64,000 nucleotides of DNA from SB11 sp965249955 (lineage in GTDB: Bacteria; Bacteroidota; Bacteroidia; UBA8524). Made by a program: the position numbers and the translations under genes. Positions 10,659 to 19,004 of the stretch are shown here, piece after piece. The notes below the pieces were generated by a model that was not told the origin of the DNA, searched no databases, and saw nothing but the letters and a program-made list of their open reading frames with translations. The stretch's first letter is position 1. Each line of letters opens with the position of its first letter. The stretch spans positions 1,240,001 to 1,304,000 of the forward strand of contig OZ252261.1 in the NCBI GenBank assembly GCA_965249955.1. Reading direction: 5' to 3'.

Positions 10659-11093
10659 TTAAAGTGGGTGTAGCTTTAGAAAAGCTCCCTTATAGTTTAT
10701 CTCAGCATTCAATAGTTTTAAAATATCACCCCCAATAATTCCCTCAAAAGGCAATAAACCCATAGCTTTATAGGTAGCTACCACGTGGCCTAAATCAATA
10801 AGCCCACAATGCAAATTGTGTACTTTTGCTTTGCCCAACTGTATCAGCTCCAACTTTGCCATTTGCGCTTCTACATTCCCCTCTCCTATTCCCGCTGCCA
10901 TATTATCTTCAAGCTCTAAAACTTCAATTTGCGGATAGCGATGCTTTAAATTGTTTGAAAAAACTGTTTTTGATGCACCTGTATCTATCAGCACGAAGTG
11001 ATTATCGCCAAAAATTTTAATTTCAGTAAAAATATGACAACCATCGCCCTCAAGCTGTTGAAATGTGATAGGTATTTTAATTGCGCGTTTCAA
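10659..11093 (-). CDS. Retropepsin-like aspartyl protease family protein
   Basis: A 144-residue single-domain protein with the clan AA aspartic protease signature LIDTGASKTVFS (Asp37-Thr-Gly) and a later hydrophobic-GG motif (FEGIIGGDIL) matching the flap/psi-loop end of retropepsin-like folds. Such proteins act as homodimers, each giving one catalytic Asp. There is no signal peptide, so it is probably cytoplasmic. The only start that covers the fold is TTG at 11093; no ATG is available upstream in frame. It is divergent from the AraC gene at 11238. The physiological substrate cannot be read from the sequence. Fold assignment is fairly sure; activity is inferred. Confidence 0.75.
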   Translation of the reverse strand: MKRAIKIPITFQQLEGDGCHIFTEIKIFGDNHFVLIDTGASKTVFSNNLKHRYPQIEVLELEDNMAAGIGEGNVEAQMAKLELIQLGKAKVHNLHCGLIDLGHVVATYKAMGLLPFEGIIGGDILKLLNAEINYKGAFLKLHPL

Positions 11094-11237
11094 AATATGC
11101 TTGCTATATTGTTATTGTGCTACATTGCAAACATAGCACCACTATTTGCACTATGCCAAAAACTGCCAACTAGGCAACACATTCTTTTGTATTATTATTG
11201 AAAGTGTAAAGTGCTAAAAACAGCCGTTTACAAACTA

Positions 11238-12089
11238 ATGATACTTGACCACAAGCGTTTTGACCTATTTGAGAAGATGATTTTTGAAAAAGTGGCTTTA
11301 AAAGCGCCCTTTATCACGCCTGCAATTATGCCCAATGAGGCTTGTTTTTTATACGTGCTGCAAGGCGAACAAATATCACACTCAGCAACTGAAAAAATAC
11401 CTTTACATACTAAAGATGCAATACTAATGAAATGCGGAACGTATATGGGCGAGTGGCTGATATCATCAAACTACCAACAGTGCGAGGCCATAGCTGTGCA
11501 CTTGTATCCCGACGTTTTGAAAAAGATATACGAAAACGATATACCCGATTTTATAAAGCAATATAAAAAAGGCACCAACGCCATATCAGCACACAAGATA
11601 GTGGGAGATAAGTTGGTAGATAATTTTATAAAGAGCTTGGAGTTTTATTTTGAAAACCCGCAGTTGGTAGATGATGAGTTGATAAAACTAAAGCTAAAAG
11701 AGTTGATTTTGCTGCTTACCAAAACAGAAAAGGCTCAATCGGTAATGCTACTTATATCTGATTTATTTTCGCCCAAAGAAGTCAGCTTTAAACAGGTAAT
11801 TGATACACATATATATAGTAGCCTTAGTGTTGAAGAGTTGGCAGCACTTTGCAACCTTAGCTTATCGTCATTCAAACGCGAGTTTGCCAAGGTATTTAAC
11901 GATAGCCCTGCACAGTATCTTAAAAACAAAAAAATAGAACGTGGTGCTGAGTTGCTTTTGTTATCAGACCAAAGAATTAGCGAAATAGCCTACCATTGCG
12001 GCTTTGCCGATGTATCGCACTTCTCAAAATCGTTTCACGAAAAATACGGGGTTTCGCCTACACAATACCGTTTGAACCAAACCGACTAA
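11238..12089 (+). CDS. AraC family transcriptional regulator
   Basis: The C-terminal third holds the two helix-turn-helix motifs of AraC/XylS regulators. The first is LSVEELAALCNLSLSSFKRE. The second is RISEIAYHCGFADVSHFSKS, followed by the family end motif FHEKYGVSPTQYR. The N-terminal part (about 150 residues) is a cupin-like sensing domain (FLYVLQGEQISHS). I chose the ATG at 11238; a GTG at 11211 in the same frame would add nine residues. The SRPBCC gene lies 80 bases downstream on the same strand, which makes it a plausible target or operon partner, though a promoter-like CATCTTTG occurs between them. The inducer is unknown. Confidence 0.9.
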   Translation: MILDHKRFDLFEKMIFEKVALKAPFITPAIMPNEACFLYVLQGEQISHSATEKIPLHTKDAILMKCGTYMGEWLISSNYQQCEAIAVHLYPDVLKKIYENDIPDFIKQYKKGTNAISAHKIVGDKLVDNFIKSLEFYFENPQLVDDELIKLKLKELILLLTKTEKAQSVMLLISDLFSPKEVSFKQVIDTHIYSSLSVEELAALCNLSLSSFKREFAKVFNDSPAQYLKNKKIERGAELLLLSDQRISEIAYHCGFADVSHFSKSFHEKYGVSPTQYRLNQTD

Positions 12090-12169
12090 TAGTTGGACTG
12101 TACAGAAAAAGTTTAGACCCCGCATTCAATCATCTTTGCATTAACAATATTATTAACCGTTGATACAAA

Positions 12170-12688
12170 ATGAAAAATGCAAAAACTATTAGCACAGCAA
12201 TAGAAATTAATGCTTCAAAAGAGATGGTATGGGAAACGCTTTACACTCGCTTTGGCGAAAACTATTTATTTAACCCCAACCTCACAGGCTCGCACTTTAC
12301 CAAAGGAAATGCAGGCGAGGTAGGCTGCGAACGCGAGTGCCAAATTGACTCTAAAACAAACATACGCGAACGTATAACTAATGCCATAGAACTGAAGCAA
12401 TTTACCCTTGAGGTAATAGGTGGCAATATGCCTATGGTAAAAGAGGTGCAGGTAGATATAAAACTTAGCCCTTTGGCAGCAAACAAAACCAAAGTGTTGT
12501 TAGACGCCAGCTTTACCACATCTCCCGCTTTTATGGCCGCTTTGATGAAGATGCCCTTCAAAAAAATGTTTGTTAACTTATTAATTGGGCTTAAATACTA
12601 TTTAGAAACGGGCAAACCTGTAAGTAAAAACACTTTTAAACCTGTAGCAAAGGCCTACAAACAATTGCAACCTTCTCAATCGTTTTAA
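12170..12688 (+). CDS. SRPBCC (START/polyketide cyclase-like) family protein
   Basis: A 172-residue protein with the start typical of the family: a first strand TISTAIEINASKEMVWETLY, then alternating strands and a long C-terminal helix (about 120-145) that would close a hydrophobic pocket. SRPBCC proteins bind hydrophobic ligands or act as cyclases and dehydratases; no catalytic motif is evident here. No signal peptide is seen, so it is probably cytoplasmic. It follows the AraC regulator on the same strand and ends at a bidirectional terminator shared with mdh. The ligand is not predictable. Confidence 0.75.
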   Translation: MKNAKTISTAIEINASKEMVWETLYTRFGENYLFNPNLTGSHFTKGNAGEVGCERECQIDSKTNIRERITNAIELKQFTLEVIGGNMPMVKEVQVDIKLSPLAANKTKVLLDASFTTSPAFMAALMKMPFKKMFVNLLIGLKYYLETGKPVSKNTFKPVAKAYKQLQPSQSF

Positions 12689-12707
12689 AAAAAGCTCTTA
12701 AAAGTCT

Positions 12708-12739
12708 AAAGCCCGCCTTCGTAAACGAAGGCAGGCTTT
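12708..12739. terminator. Bidirectional terminator between SRPBCC gene and mdh
   Basis: A 14-bp stem (AAAGCCCGCCTTCG with CGAAGGCAGGCTTT, one mismatch) around a TAAA loop lies between two convergent genes. It is flanked by A/T tracts on both sides. Confidence 0.8.
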
Positions 12740-12763
12740 TAAGGTTATACTATATTATATAGA

Positions 12764-13705
12764 CTACAATGCGCCTATTTCTTTCAATACATTGTTCATA
12801 TTACGTACAGCAGCAGCACTGGCTTCAAACTTAGCTTGCTCATCAGCAGTTAGTTTGTAATCAACAATGCTTTCCCATCCGTTACGTCCAACAACAGTTG
12901 GCACACCTATACAAATATCGCTTTGGCCATATTCACCCTCAAGGTAAACACAGTTAGGAAGAATACGTTTTTGGTCGCGAACAATAGCTTCTACCAACAA
13001 AGCAGCAGCAGCACCCGGCGCATACCAAGCAGAAGTACCCAACAGTTTAGTAAGTGTAGCTCCACCTACCATAGTATCGGCAGCTATTTTTTCTAATTGT
13101 TCTGCACTTAAATACTCAGATACAGGACGACCGTTGTACGATGCCAAACGAGTAAGAGGAATCATAGTGGTATCACCATGACCGCCTATTACTGTGGCTT
13201 GAATATCGGCAGTAGTAGCTTCAAGTCCAAGACCTAAGTAACCTTTAAAACGAGCACTATCTAATATACCACCCATACCTATAACACGGTTTTTAGGCAA
13301 ACCTGTTGCTTTAAGCGCCAAATAAGTCATAGTATCCATTGGGTTTGACACTATAATTATTATTGCATTGGGAGAGTGTTTCAGTACGTTTTCTGATACC
13401 GATTTTACTATATTAGCGTTAGTGCCGATAAGCTCTTCGCGGGTCATACCCGGTTTACGAGGCAAACCTGAAGTAATAACCACCACATCAGAATTTGCAG
13501 TTTTACTGTAATCGTTAGTAGTACCACTAATGCGGGTTTTCATACCCAATAGTGATGTAGTTTGGTAAATATCAAGTGCTTTACCTTCGGCAAAACCTTC
13601 TTTTACGTCTAATAATACTACCTCATCGGCCAATTGTCGGTAGGCAATAACGTCGGCTGCGGTTGCTCCCACTGCCCCTGCTCCTATTACTGATACTTTT
13701 GTCAT
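12764..13705 (-). CDS. mdh: Malate dehydrogenase (NAD-dependent)
   Basis: A 313-residue lactate/malate dehydrogenase of the LDH-like MDH type found in Bacteroidota. It oxidises malate to oxaloacetate in the TCA cycle, in the cytoplasm. It has the Rossmann GAGAVG loop at residues 8-13, the coenzyme-specifying acidic residue in VVLLDVKEG, the mobile loop with substrate-binding arginines (GLPRKPGMTREELI), VSNPMD, and the catalytic His in GGHGDT. Length is normal and the frame intact. It converges on the SRPBCC gene with a shared terminator. Upstream lies the AT-rich repeat tract that surrounds the four-helix-bundle gene. Confidence 0.97.
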   Translation of the reverse strand: MTKVSVIGAGAVGATAADVIAYRQLADEVVLLDVKEGFAEGKALDIYQTTSLLGMKTRISGTTNDYSKTANSDVVVITSGLPRKPGMTREELIGTNANIVKSVSENVLKHSPNAIIIIVSNPMDTMTYLALKATGLPKNRVIGMGGILDSARFKGYLGLGLEATTADIQATVIGGHGDTTMIPLTRLASYNGRPVSEYLSAEQLEKIAADTMVGGATLTKLLGTSAWYAPGAAAALLVEAIVRDQKRILPNCVYLEGEYGQSDICIGVPTVVGRNGWESIVDYKLTADEQAKFEASAAAVRNMNNVLKEIGAL

Positions 13706-13749
13706 TCTGCGTTAAAGTTTTATGTTTTTAGTTTTATGTTTTCAGTTAT

Positions 13750-14148
13750 TTAAGTTCGACCCTTAAATTTCAAACCGCGAATATCGGACTGATTAAGGTA
13801 AGTAATCAACCCCGTTATAATTTTTGATGTTTCTTCAGCCATTGCAAAAGTACTATCAAAAATTTCTTTTGAAATATGATTCCTGTCATAAGCCCGATAT
13901 AGTTGTGATTTCACTTCACCTAACGAGCCTCTTGCTATACTTAAAAAATTTACAAATTCATTCTTCCCGCCTCGTTCATACCCCTCCGCTATGTTATCCA
14001 TCACCGATCCACTCGATCGATCTATTTGATTCTTTAATGCGTAATCTTTACAAAAAGAATCTTCGTTAGTAAGTTTATATATTATACTACAAAGTTCACG
14101 TGCTTTTACCCAAGCATTTATTTCTTCGATACGTGAAAAACTTGCCAT
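13750..14148 (-). CDS. Four helix bundle protein (S23/IVP family)
   Basis: A 132-residue all-helical protein of the family first found in 23S rRNA intervening sequences. The signature is NQIDRSSGSVMDNIAEGYER, followed by FVNFLSIARGSLGEVKSQL and a last helix ending in GLITYLNQ. The family forms pentameric bundles and is related to the Avd accessory protein of diversity-generating retroelements; a general function is unknown. No reverse transcriptase is nearby. It sits alone between mdh and scoB. Both flanks (about 13712-13749 and 14155-14188) are built from degenerate 'TTTTAGTTTTA' type repeats, unlike other gaps here, which suggests insertion of a small unit. Identity is sure; role unknown. 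Confidence 0.9.
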   Translation of the reverse strand: MASFSRIEEINAWVKARELCSIIYKLTNEDSFCKDYALKNQIDRSSGSVMDNIAEGYERGGKNEFVNFLSIARGSLGEVKSQLYRAYDRNHISKEIFDSTFAMAEETSKIITGLITYLNQSDIRGLKFKGRT

Positions 14149-14188
14149 AGTAATAACTTAAAACTTAACTCTTTAAACCTAAAACTGT

Positions 14189-14842
14189 TTAAAACTGCAT
14201 CTCCGGTTCATCGCCAGTCATCACCAAACGGCCTTCTGTTTTAGCTTTAATTTCTTCGTGAGTTACCCCTGGAGCGCGTTCAATCAGTTTAAAACCATCG
14301 GGGGTAATTTCAAACACACCCAAATCGCTCACCACCTTGCTCACACAAGCCAAACCCGTAATGGGCAGCGAGCAGCGTTTCAACAACTTCGATTCGCCTG
14401 CCCTATTGGTGTGTTGCATGGCAACAATAATATTTTTTGCAGCGGCAACCAAATCCATAGCACCACCCATACCCTTAACCATTTTGCCGGGTATTTTCCA
14501 GTTGGCTATATCGCCGTTATCGGCTACTTCCATCGCTCCCAGCACAGTTAAATCAACACGGCCTGCGCGTATCATCCCAAAACTCATAGCCGAATCAAAA
14601 AAACTTGAACCGGGTATAGTAGTAATGGTTTGTTTGCCTGCATTTATCAAATCGGGGTCTTCTTCCCCCTCAACAGGAAATGGCCCCATTCCCAACAATC
14701 CGTTTTCTGATTGTAAGGTAACCGTCATTCCTTTAGGAATATAATTTGCTACCAAAGTAGGGATACCAATACCTAGGTTAACATAGTAACCGTCTTTAAG
14801 TTCCCTTGCTATACGTTGCGCTATTTGGTTTTTATCAAGCAT
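14189..14842 (-). CDS. scoB: 3-oxoacid CoA-transferase subunit B
   Basis: A 217-residue beta subunit of succinyl-CoA:3-ketoacid (or acetoacetate) CoA-transferase. It carries the class I signature with catalytic glutamate E46 in QSENGLLGMG and the early motif LGIGIPTLVANYI. With subunit A it moves CoA from succinyl-CoA to acetoacetate for ketone-body or branched-chain amino-acid breakdown. The subunit A gene is not adjacent: a membrane glycosyltransferase gene lies between them on the same strand. The spacing to that gene is about 53 bases, so one transcript is likely. Length is normal for subunit B. Confidence 0.95.
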   Translation of the reverse strand: MLDKNQIAQRIARELKDGYYVNLGIGIPTLVANYIPKGMTVTLQSENGLLGMGPFPVEGEEDPDLINAGKQTITTIPGSSFFDSAMSFGMIRAGRVDLTVLGAMEVADNGDIANWKIPGKMVKGMGGAMDLVAAAKNIIVAMQHTNRAGESKLLKRCSLPITGLACVSKVVSDLGVFEITPDGFKLIERAPGVTHEEIKAKTEGRLVMTGDEPEMQF

Positions 14843-14895
14843 TATCTATGTTTTTTTAATCTTTAAAATCAGTACCTGTAACGGGTTGCCTTATG

Positions 14896-16293
14896 TTATT
14901 TAAGCCTGTACATCTGGACGTTTGAAAGCGGAAACGACTTCAAAAGTACAATCTTTTGTTGGGGAAGCTGCTCTGCTTCGTTTTTAAAAACCAAGTAAAA
15001 ATCATACATCTCATCCTTTATAACTTCCGTTTTCGTTGGGCGATCAGCTAAAATATTAAACTTTTTTCGATAAAAATTTACCGAAGGTTCAAGCGGCCAA
15101 CTACAAGCTATGCTTACCGAATCGGTATTGTTTTTCATTTGGCTAACAGCATACGGGGTAGAGGCATCGTATTGCCACATACAGAAGTATGAAAAATTAG
15201 CATTTACAGCAAAATAAAACAACCAAACAGACAGTAAACTTAACGTAATACCTTTTGACAACACATTAAAAACCTTGTGCCTTTTTACTAAATCTTGCAA
15301 AAAATAAGGCAGCAACAGTATAGCAGGTATATAAAACAAAATTGCGCCTCTATCCAAGGGGTATTTAAAACCCAAAGTATAACGAAGTGCTATAGGGATA
15401 GTAAACAATATGCCTACAAATACGCCTAAGTTGAAGAACCCTTTATCGCTTTTATACCTCCAAAAACTATACAGCACTAACACTATTAATATAACTGTGG
15501 ATATATCTACCAAAGGCATATACGTAGTACCTTTTTCTATTCTATCTTTATAAAAAAACACCATTGCAAGGCTTTGCACAGTACCCATAAGAAAACTTCC
15601 TTCTGAGCCGTAGTACAATTGTCCTTGACTTTTGAGAAACAACACCCAATTGAGTACGTAGTAAAGTACCACTGCATTTATTACTAGCGGACGAAGTATT
15701 ATTTTTTTAAAATGAACGGTAAAAAGCTCTTTTTTATACTGCTGCAAAAGCAGTATGCCCACCATACAAACAACGGCACAATAAAATATAAGCATGGTAA
15801 AATTTGCCAAAACGGCCAAAAGCGAGAAGTACAATGCTTTCTCAACTTGTTTTTTATCCTCCCTATCTTCAGCCAGTGCCACTAAATGGTATAGTGCTGC
15901 CAGTGCAAAACTAAACGACATACCGTAGCCCCGCATCATGGAGAAAAAATCGAGCATAAACGGAAAGGCCGTAAGCAACACCACAGTAAGAAACTGTACC
16001 TCAAAGTTTTTAAACTTATTGGCCCACTTAAAACAGTAGACCAAATAAAGCGCGAAAATTAGTAGGTTGGGAAAGCGCAACGCAAATTCGTTTTCGCCAA
16101 ACAAAAGATAAAGAGGCTCTGCTAACCATGTATTTAGCCAGTGGTTATTGGCTGTATTCCCTTGACTTGAGTGCTCTGCAAATATGGTATAGCTTTGGCA
16201 CTCATCGTGCGAAAAAGGAATTACCCATGCACGAATAAGGACAAAAACAAAAAGTATTGAAAGGTATAAAACTAAAAATTTTTTAGTCTTCAT
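14896..16293 (-). CDS. GT39/ArnT-like integral membrane glycosyltransferase
   Basis: A 465-residue protein with about ten to twelve membrane segments. The first periplasmic loop has the acidic pair D30-E31 (PFSHDEC), which in the PMT/ArnT (GT-C) fold binds the lipid-linked sugar phosphate and metal. FALRFPNLLIFAL follows, as is common in this family. The C-terminal 90 residues are soluble, also as expected. It would move a sugar from a polyprenyl carrier to an envelope acceptor; the sugar is unknown. It lies between scoA (6 bases upstream) and scoB, an odd place for an envelope enzyme. GT-C assignment is good, substrate unknown. Confidence 0.75.
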   Translation of the reverse strand: MKTKKFLVLYLSILFVFVLIRAWVIPFSHDECQSYTIFAEHSSQGNTANNHWLNTWLAEPLYLLFGENEFALRFPNLLIFALYLVYCFKWANKFKNFEVQFLTVVLLTAFPFMLDFFSMMRGYGMSFSFALAALYHLVALAEDREDKKQVEKALYFSLLAVLANFTMLIFYCAVVCMVGILLLQQYKKELFTVHFKKIILRPLVINAVVLYYVLNWVLFLKSQGQLYYGSEGSFLMGTVQSLAMVFFYKDRIEKGTTYMPLVDISTVILIVLVLYSFWRYKSDKGFFNLGVFVGILFTIPIALRYTLGFKYPLDRGAILFYIPAILLLPYFLQDLVKRHKVFNVLSKGITLSLLSVWLFYFAVNANFSYFCMWQYDASTPYAVSQMKNNTDSVSIACSWPLEPSVNFYRKKFNILADRPTKTEVIKDEMYDFYLVFKNEAEQLPQQKIVLLKSFPLSNVQMYRLK

Positions 16294-16299
16294 CGGTGG

Positions 16300-16998
16300 T
16301 TATGTACGCGGACGCACCGTCCTTTGTTCTATTCTTTTCTCGTAATCAGTTCCTTTAAAAATATGGTTTACGTATATACCCGGAGTATGTATATAGTTAG
16401 GGTCAAGTTCGCCCGGTTGCACCAATTCTTCCACCTCGGCAATGGTAATTTTACCTGCCATAGCCATTAAGGGATTAAAATTGCGTGCCGTTTCTTTAAA
16501 TATAAGGTTACCATCGGTATCGCCCTTCCATGCTTTTACAATGGCAAAATCGCTGTCAAAAGCATACTCCATCAAATAGGTTTTGCCGTTAAACTCGCGA
16601 GTTTCTTTGCCTTCGGCTACCTCTGTACCTACACCTGCGGGAGTAAATATAGCGGGCATACCGTAACCTGTGGCCATACAGCGGGTAGCTAGCGTACCTT
16701 GAGGCACCAACTCTACCTCCAACTCGCCGCTAAGCAATTGGCGTTCAAACTCAGCATTTTCGCCCACGTAAGACGATATCATTTTTTTCACTTGTTTGGT
16801 TTTTAGCATCAAGCCGATACCAAAATCATCAACACCAGCATTATTACTAATACAGGTTAGGTTTTTTGTGCCTTTGCGCACCAGTGCCGCTATGCAATTT
16901 TCGGGAATGCCACACAAACCGAAGCCGCCCAGCATTATTACAGCACCATCGTGTATATTTTTCACCGCCTCATCGGCGTTGGCTACTACTTTATTCAT
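16300..16998 (-). CDS. scoA: 3-oxoacid CoA-transferase subunit A
   Basis: A 232-residue alpha subunit of the heteromeric CoA-transferase. It contains the family motifs GGFGLCGIPENCI near residue 23 and SNNAGVDDFGIG near residue 52. It pairs with scoB to transfer CoA from succinyl-CoA to acetoacetate in the cytoplasm. It is first in an apparent scoA - GT39 - scoB operon. A promoter-like TAACTTCG (TAnnTTCG) lies at 17021-17028 on this strand, 23 bases before the start. Normal length and intact. Confidence 0.95.
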   Translation of the reverse strand: MNKVVANADEAVKNIHDGAVIMLGGFGLCGIPENCIAALVRKGTKNLTCISNNAGVDDFGIGLMLKTKQVKKMISSYVGENAEFERQLLSGELEVELVPQGTLATRCMATGYGMPAIFTPAGVGTEVAEGKETREFNGKTYLMEYAFDSDFAIVKAWKGDTDGNLIFKETARNFNPLMAMAGKITIAEVEELVQPGELDPNYIHTPGIYVNHIFKGTDYEKRIEQRTVRPRT

Positions 16999-17020
16999 AC
17001 GTTTGTTTGGATATACGGGG

Positions 17021-17028
17021 CGAAGTTA
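17021..17028 (-). promoter_or_regulatory. Candidate -7 element for scoA
   Basis: TAACTTCG on the minus strand matches the Bacteroidota element TAnnTTTG with one change, 23 bases upstream of scoA. Confidence 0.45.
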
Positions 17029-17106
17029 GTTTTTAATGTGCTAAACTGCCAATACGAGAATGTGCAAATTTGCAAATATGCTGATGTGCCAATTTTTGGC
17101 TTTATT

Positions 17107-18462
17107 TCATTCATTCTCCCCTGAAAAAAACTTCGCAACTTTTTTTATAAAAGACTTCAAGTTTTCAGAAAGAACAGTGTATTCAGATGTTTTTTTAAAT
17201 GCTTGCCAACAATATTCAATCGCTTGATGTTTATCTGTAACTAGCCCAATATTAACCATCTCACTAAATAACGCATGGTGATCTGTATGACTTAATGCTG
17301 TATTGAGTTGCTGATTTGGATTTTCAGCGAGATAAGCTTTAATTAAAAATTTTTCTGGAGCAGAATAAGGATATAAGAAAAAACTAAATTCATTTGGATT
17401 GCCGTAATAATTTGAATAATGCTTATGCTCTTTATAATCACCATCAAAAACACAACAATAGCCTACTTTCATCCTCATCTGACTATAATTCCGTTTATGC
17501 CTTTCATAGTCATTTTTCACTTGATCAACTGGACCTGAACGAATAATATTAATTAATCTATCAAAATGTTTATTTGTTTGATTAAGTTCAATTAAGATAT
17601 TCTTAATAATATATTCTGCAACATTATCTTCACAATAAAGATTTAAGAGCGGATAAGCAAATGAATCCATACGAGAAAAAGCTGCATTAACAGAGATTTT
17701 ATTTATAACTTCATAAATACTATCCCCTTTTTTATCAATAAACTTTCTTGATTTTTGATCAAATGCAGCAAGCAGCGTTGGGGAGTGGGTCGTGATAATA
17801 AACTGCTTCTTTTGATACCATGAAACATATTGTATAATATCTGCTAATTTCCTCTGAACAGAAGGATGAAATCCAGCTTCAATTTCATCAATTAACATTA
17901 ATGAGTTTTCAGAAGAGTCAAAAATATCAATGAGAATATTTATTAACGATTCCTCACCAGAAGCCGCATTGTAACTAGAGTAAGGTTCGTTTTGATAATT
18001 AATCAGATATGCTGCTTTATTAATATGGGAACCAATTTTTTTGATACTTACCTCACCAATATCAAAAACATATGAAAAGGCTTTTTCAACATCACTCGAA
18101 ACATCTAATAAACTAGATGATGATATTTTTTTTAATAAGCTATTTGAAAAATTTCTAGCAGGCAATAAGCGTTCCAAGTCAATAAGTCTTACTTCCCTGT
18201 CTCTAATTTGAGCATTTGTCCTACGAGAATCATTACTAGCTTTTCCAACACCTGTCCAAGCTTGCTTTCCTTGTCTTCTTATCGCATCCCCTTCTTTTTG
18301 TGCATTACCAATCCGCCAAAATAGCTTATATTTATATTCTCTATTAGCACTTTCATATCCTGTAAATGATAAAACATCACGCCATGTGTGCCTTCTCCAT
18401 TGAGAATCAGGTTTAGTAGAATCGTATCTTAAAAAGTTATAATGACTACAAGCTATTAACAA
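17107..18462 (-). CDS. AAA ATPase with TOPRIM-like C-terminus (OLD/PARIS-like), 5'-interrupted
   Basis: The open frame from the first ATG gives 451 residues. It lacks the P-loop, which lies just upstream (GTNKIGKTS, about 18479-18505) in the same frame. Visible motifs are an ABC-like signature (YNAASGEESL), Walker B (LMLIDEIEAGFHP) and a switch His (ITTHSPTLLAAF). The tail looks TOPRIM-like, with an acidic start (LYCEDNVAEYI) and a D-x-D motif (CCVFDGDYK). This is the layout of OLD-family nucleases and of ATPase-TOPRIM anti-phage proteins (fused AriA/AriB of PARIS); which one is not decided. It stands alone, is more AT-rich than its neighbours, and sits beside REP-like repeats. Because ATP binding needs the interrupted 5' part, this may be a dead or recoded gene. 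Confidence 0.7.
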   Translation of the reverse strand: MLIACSHYNFLRYDSTKPDSQWRRHTWRDVLSFTGYESANREYKYKLFWRIGNAQKEGDAIRRQGKQAWTGVGKASNDSRRTNAQIRDREVRLIDLERLLPARNFSNSLLKKISSSSLLDVSSDVEKAFSYVFDIGEVSIKKIGSHINKAAYLINYQNEPYSSYNAASGEESLINILIDIFDSSENSLMLIDEIEAGFHPSVQRKLADIIQYVSWYQKKQFIITTHSPTLLAAFDQKSRKFIDKKGDSIYEVINKISVNAAFSRMDSFAYPLLNLYCEDNVAEYIIKNILIELNQTNKHFDRLINIIRSGPVDQVKNDYERHKRNYSQMRMKVGYCCVFDGDYKEHKHYSNYYGNPNEFSFFLYPYSAPEKFLIKAYLAENPNQQLNTALSHTDHHALFSEMVNIGLVTDKHQAIEYCWQAFKKTSEYTVLSENLKSFIKKVAKFFSGENE

Positions 18463-18663
18463 TAAAACACTGGTTTTCCCAATTTTATTTGTCCCTGTAA
18501 TGACAGTAACAGGATGATCAAAATCTATTGATAAACTTTGAATATGTCTAAAATTAACAACCTCAATTTTTTTTAAATAATGGATAAAATTATCAGAAAA
18601 TGAAAAAGGTTAACAATCAAGTAATTTTTGTTTCGACTTCTCTATCTTTGTTAAATCCAACAT
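18463..18663 (-). pseudogene. 5' part of the ATPase gene, split by an in-frame TAA
   Basis: An ATG at 18663 opens 17 codons (MLDLTKIEKSKQKLLDC), then a TAA codon at 18610-18612. The same frame continues with the expected ATPase N-terminus (KKIEVVNFRHIQS, VTVITGTNKIGKTS, the Walker A loop) into the ORF at 18462. There is no ATG, GTG or TTG between the stop and the Walker A loop. A single-base nonsense change, or an error, is the simplest reading. Confidence 0.65.
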
Positions 18664-18799
18664 AATGCATCATCAATATTGATGCAATTTAAAATAATAA
18701 CTTAGATCTGTTATTATTCAATAAACAAAAACATCCTCTCACAAAAGGGATTGTCTTTTCTATTTGATAAACTCAAGGCTACAACCACCGTTCCTTCCC

Positions 18800-18881
18800 G
18801 TCATGCTGAACTTGTTTCAGTATCTCATCGCCATTAACTATAATTTATACCTATGAGATCCCGAAATAAATTCGGGATGAC
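18800..18881. repeat. REP-like bipartite inverted repeat, copy A
   Basis: The left arm GTCATGCTGAACTTGTTTCA and the right arm (18853-18881, ending TTCGGGATGAC) are imperfect reverse complements, and each arm is itself a small hairpin. Related copies lie at 30434-30511 and, as a half, 43152-43179. Confidence 0.75.
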
Positions 18882-18895
18882 TGGCAGCACCTCGC

Positions 18896-18983
18896 CGTCA
18901 TTGCAAGGTCTTCCGAAGCAATCAGTTTATATAGTTTCTTAAAGATTGCTTCGTCAGCCGAAGACGGCTTTCTCGCAAGGACG
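18896..18983. repeat. Second bipartite inverted repeat (CGTCATTGC...GCAAGGACG)
   Basis: The left arm contains CGTCATTGCAAGG and GAAGCAATC. The right arm contains GATTGCTTCG and CGCAAGGACG in inverse order. It resembles the widespread 'CGTCATTGCGAGG' intergenic repeats. It is a different family from copy A, 14 bases away. Confidence 0.65.
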
Positions 18984-19004
18984 AGATTCGTACTGATGAG
19001 TGGG

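Noticed and set aside
13750..14148. A diversity-generating retroelement around the Avd-related four-helix-bundle gene
   Set aside because: No reverse transcriptase, template repeat or variable repeat is visible nearby.
17107..18663. A complete Gabija or retron defence system
   Set aside because: No UvrD-like helicase, reverse transcriptase or second defence gene is adjacent; only the single ATPase-TOPRIM gene is present.
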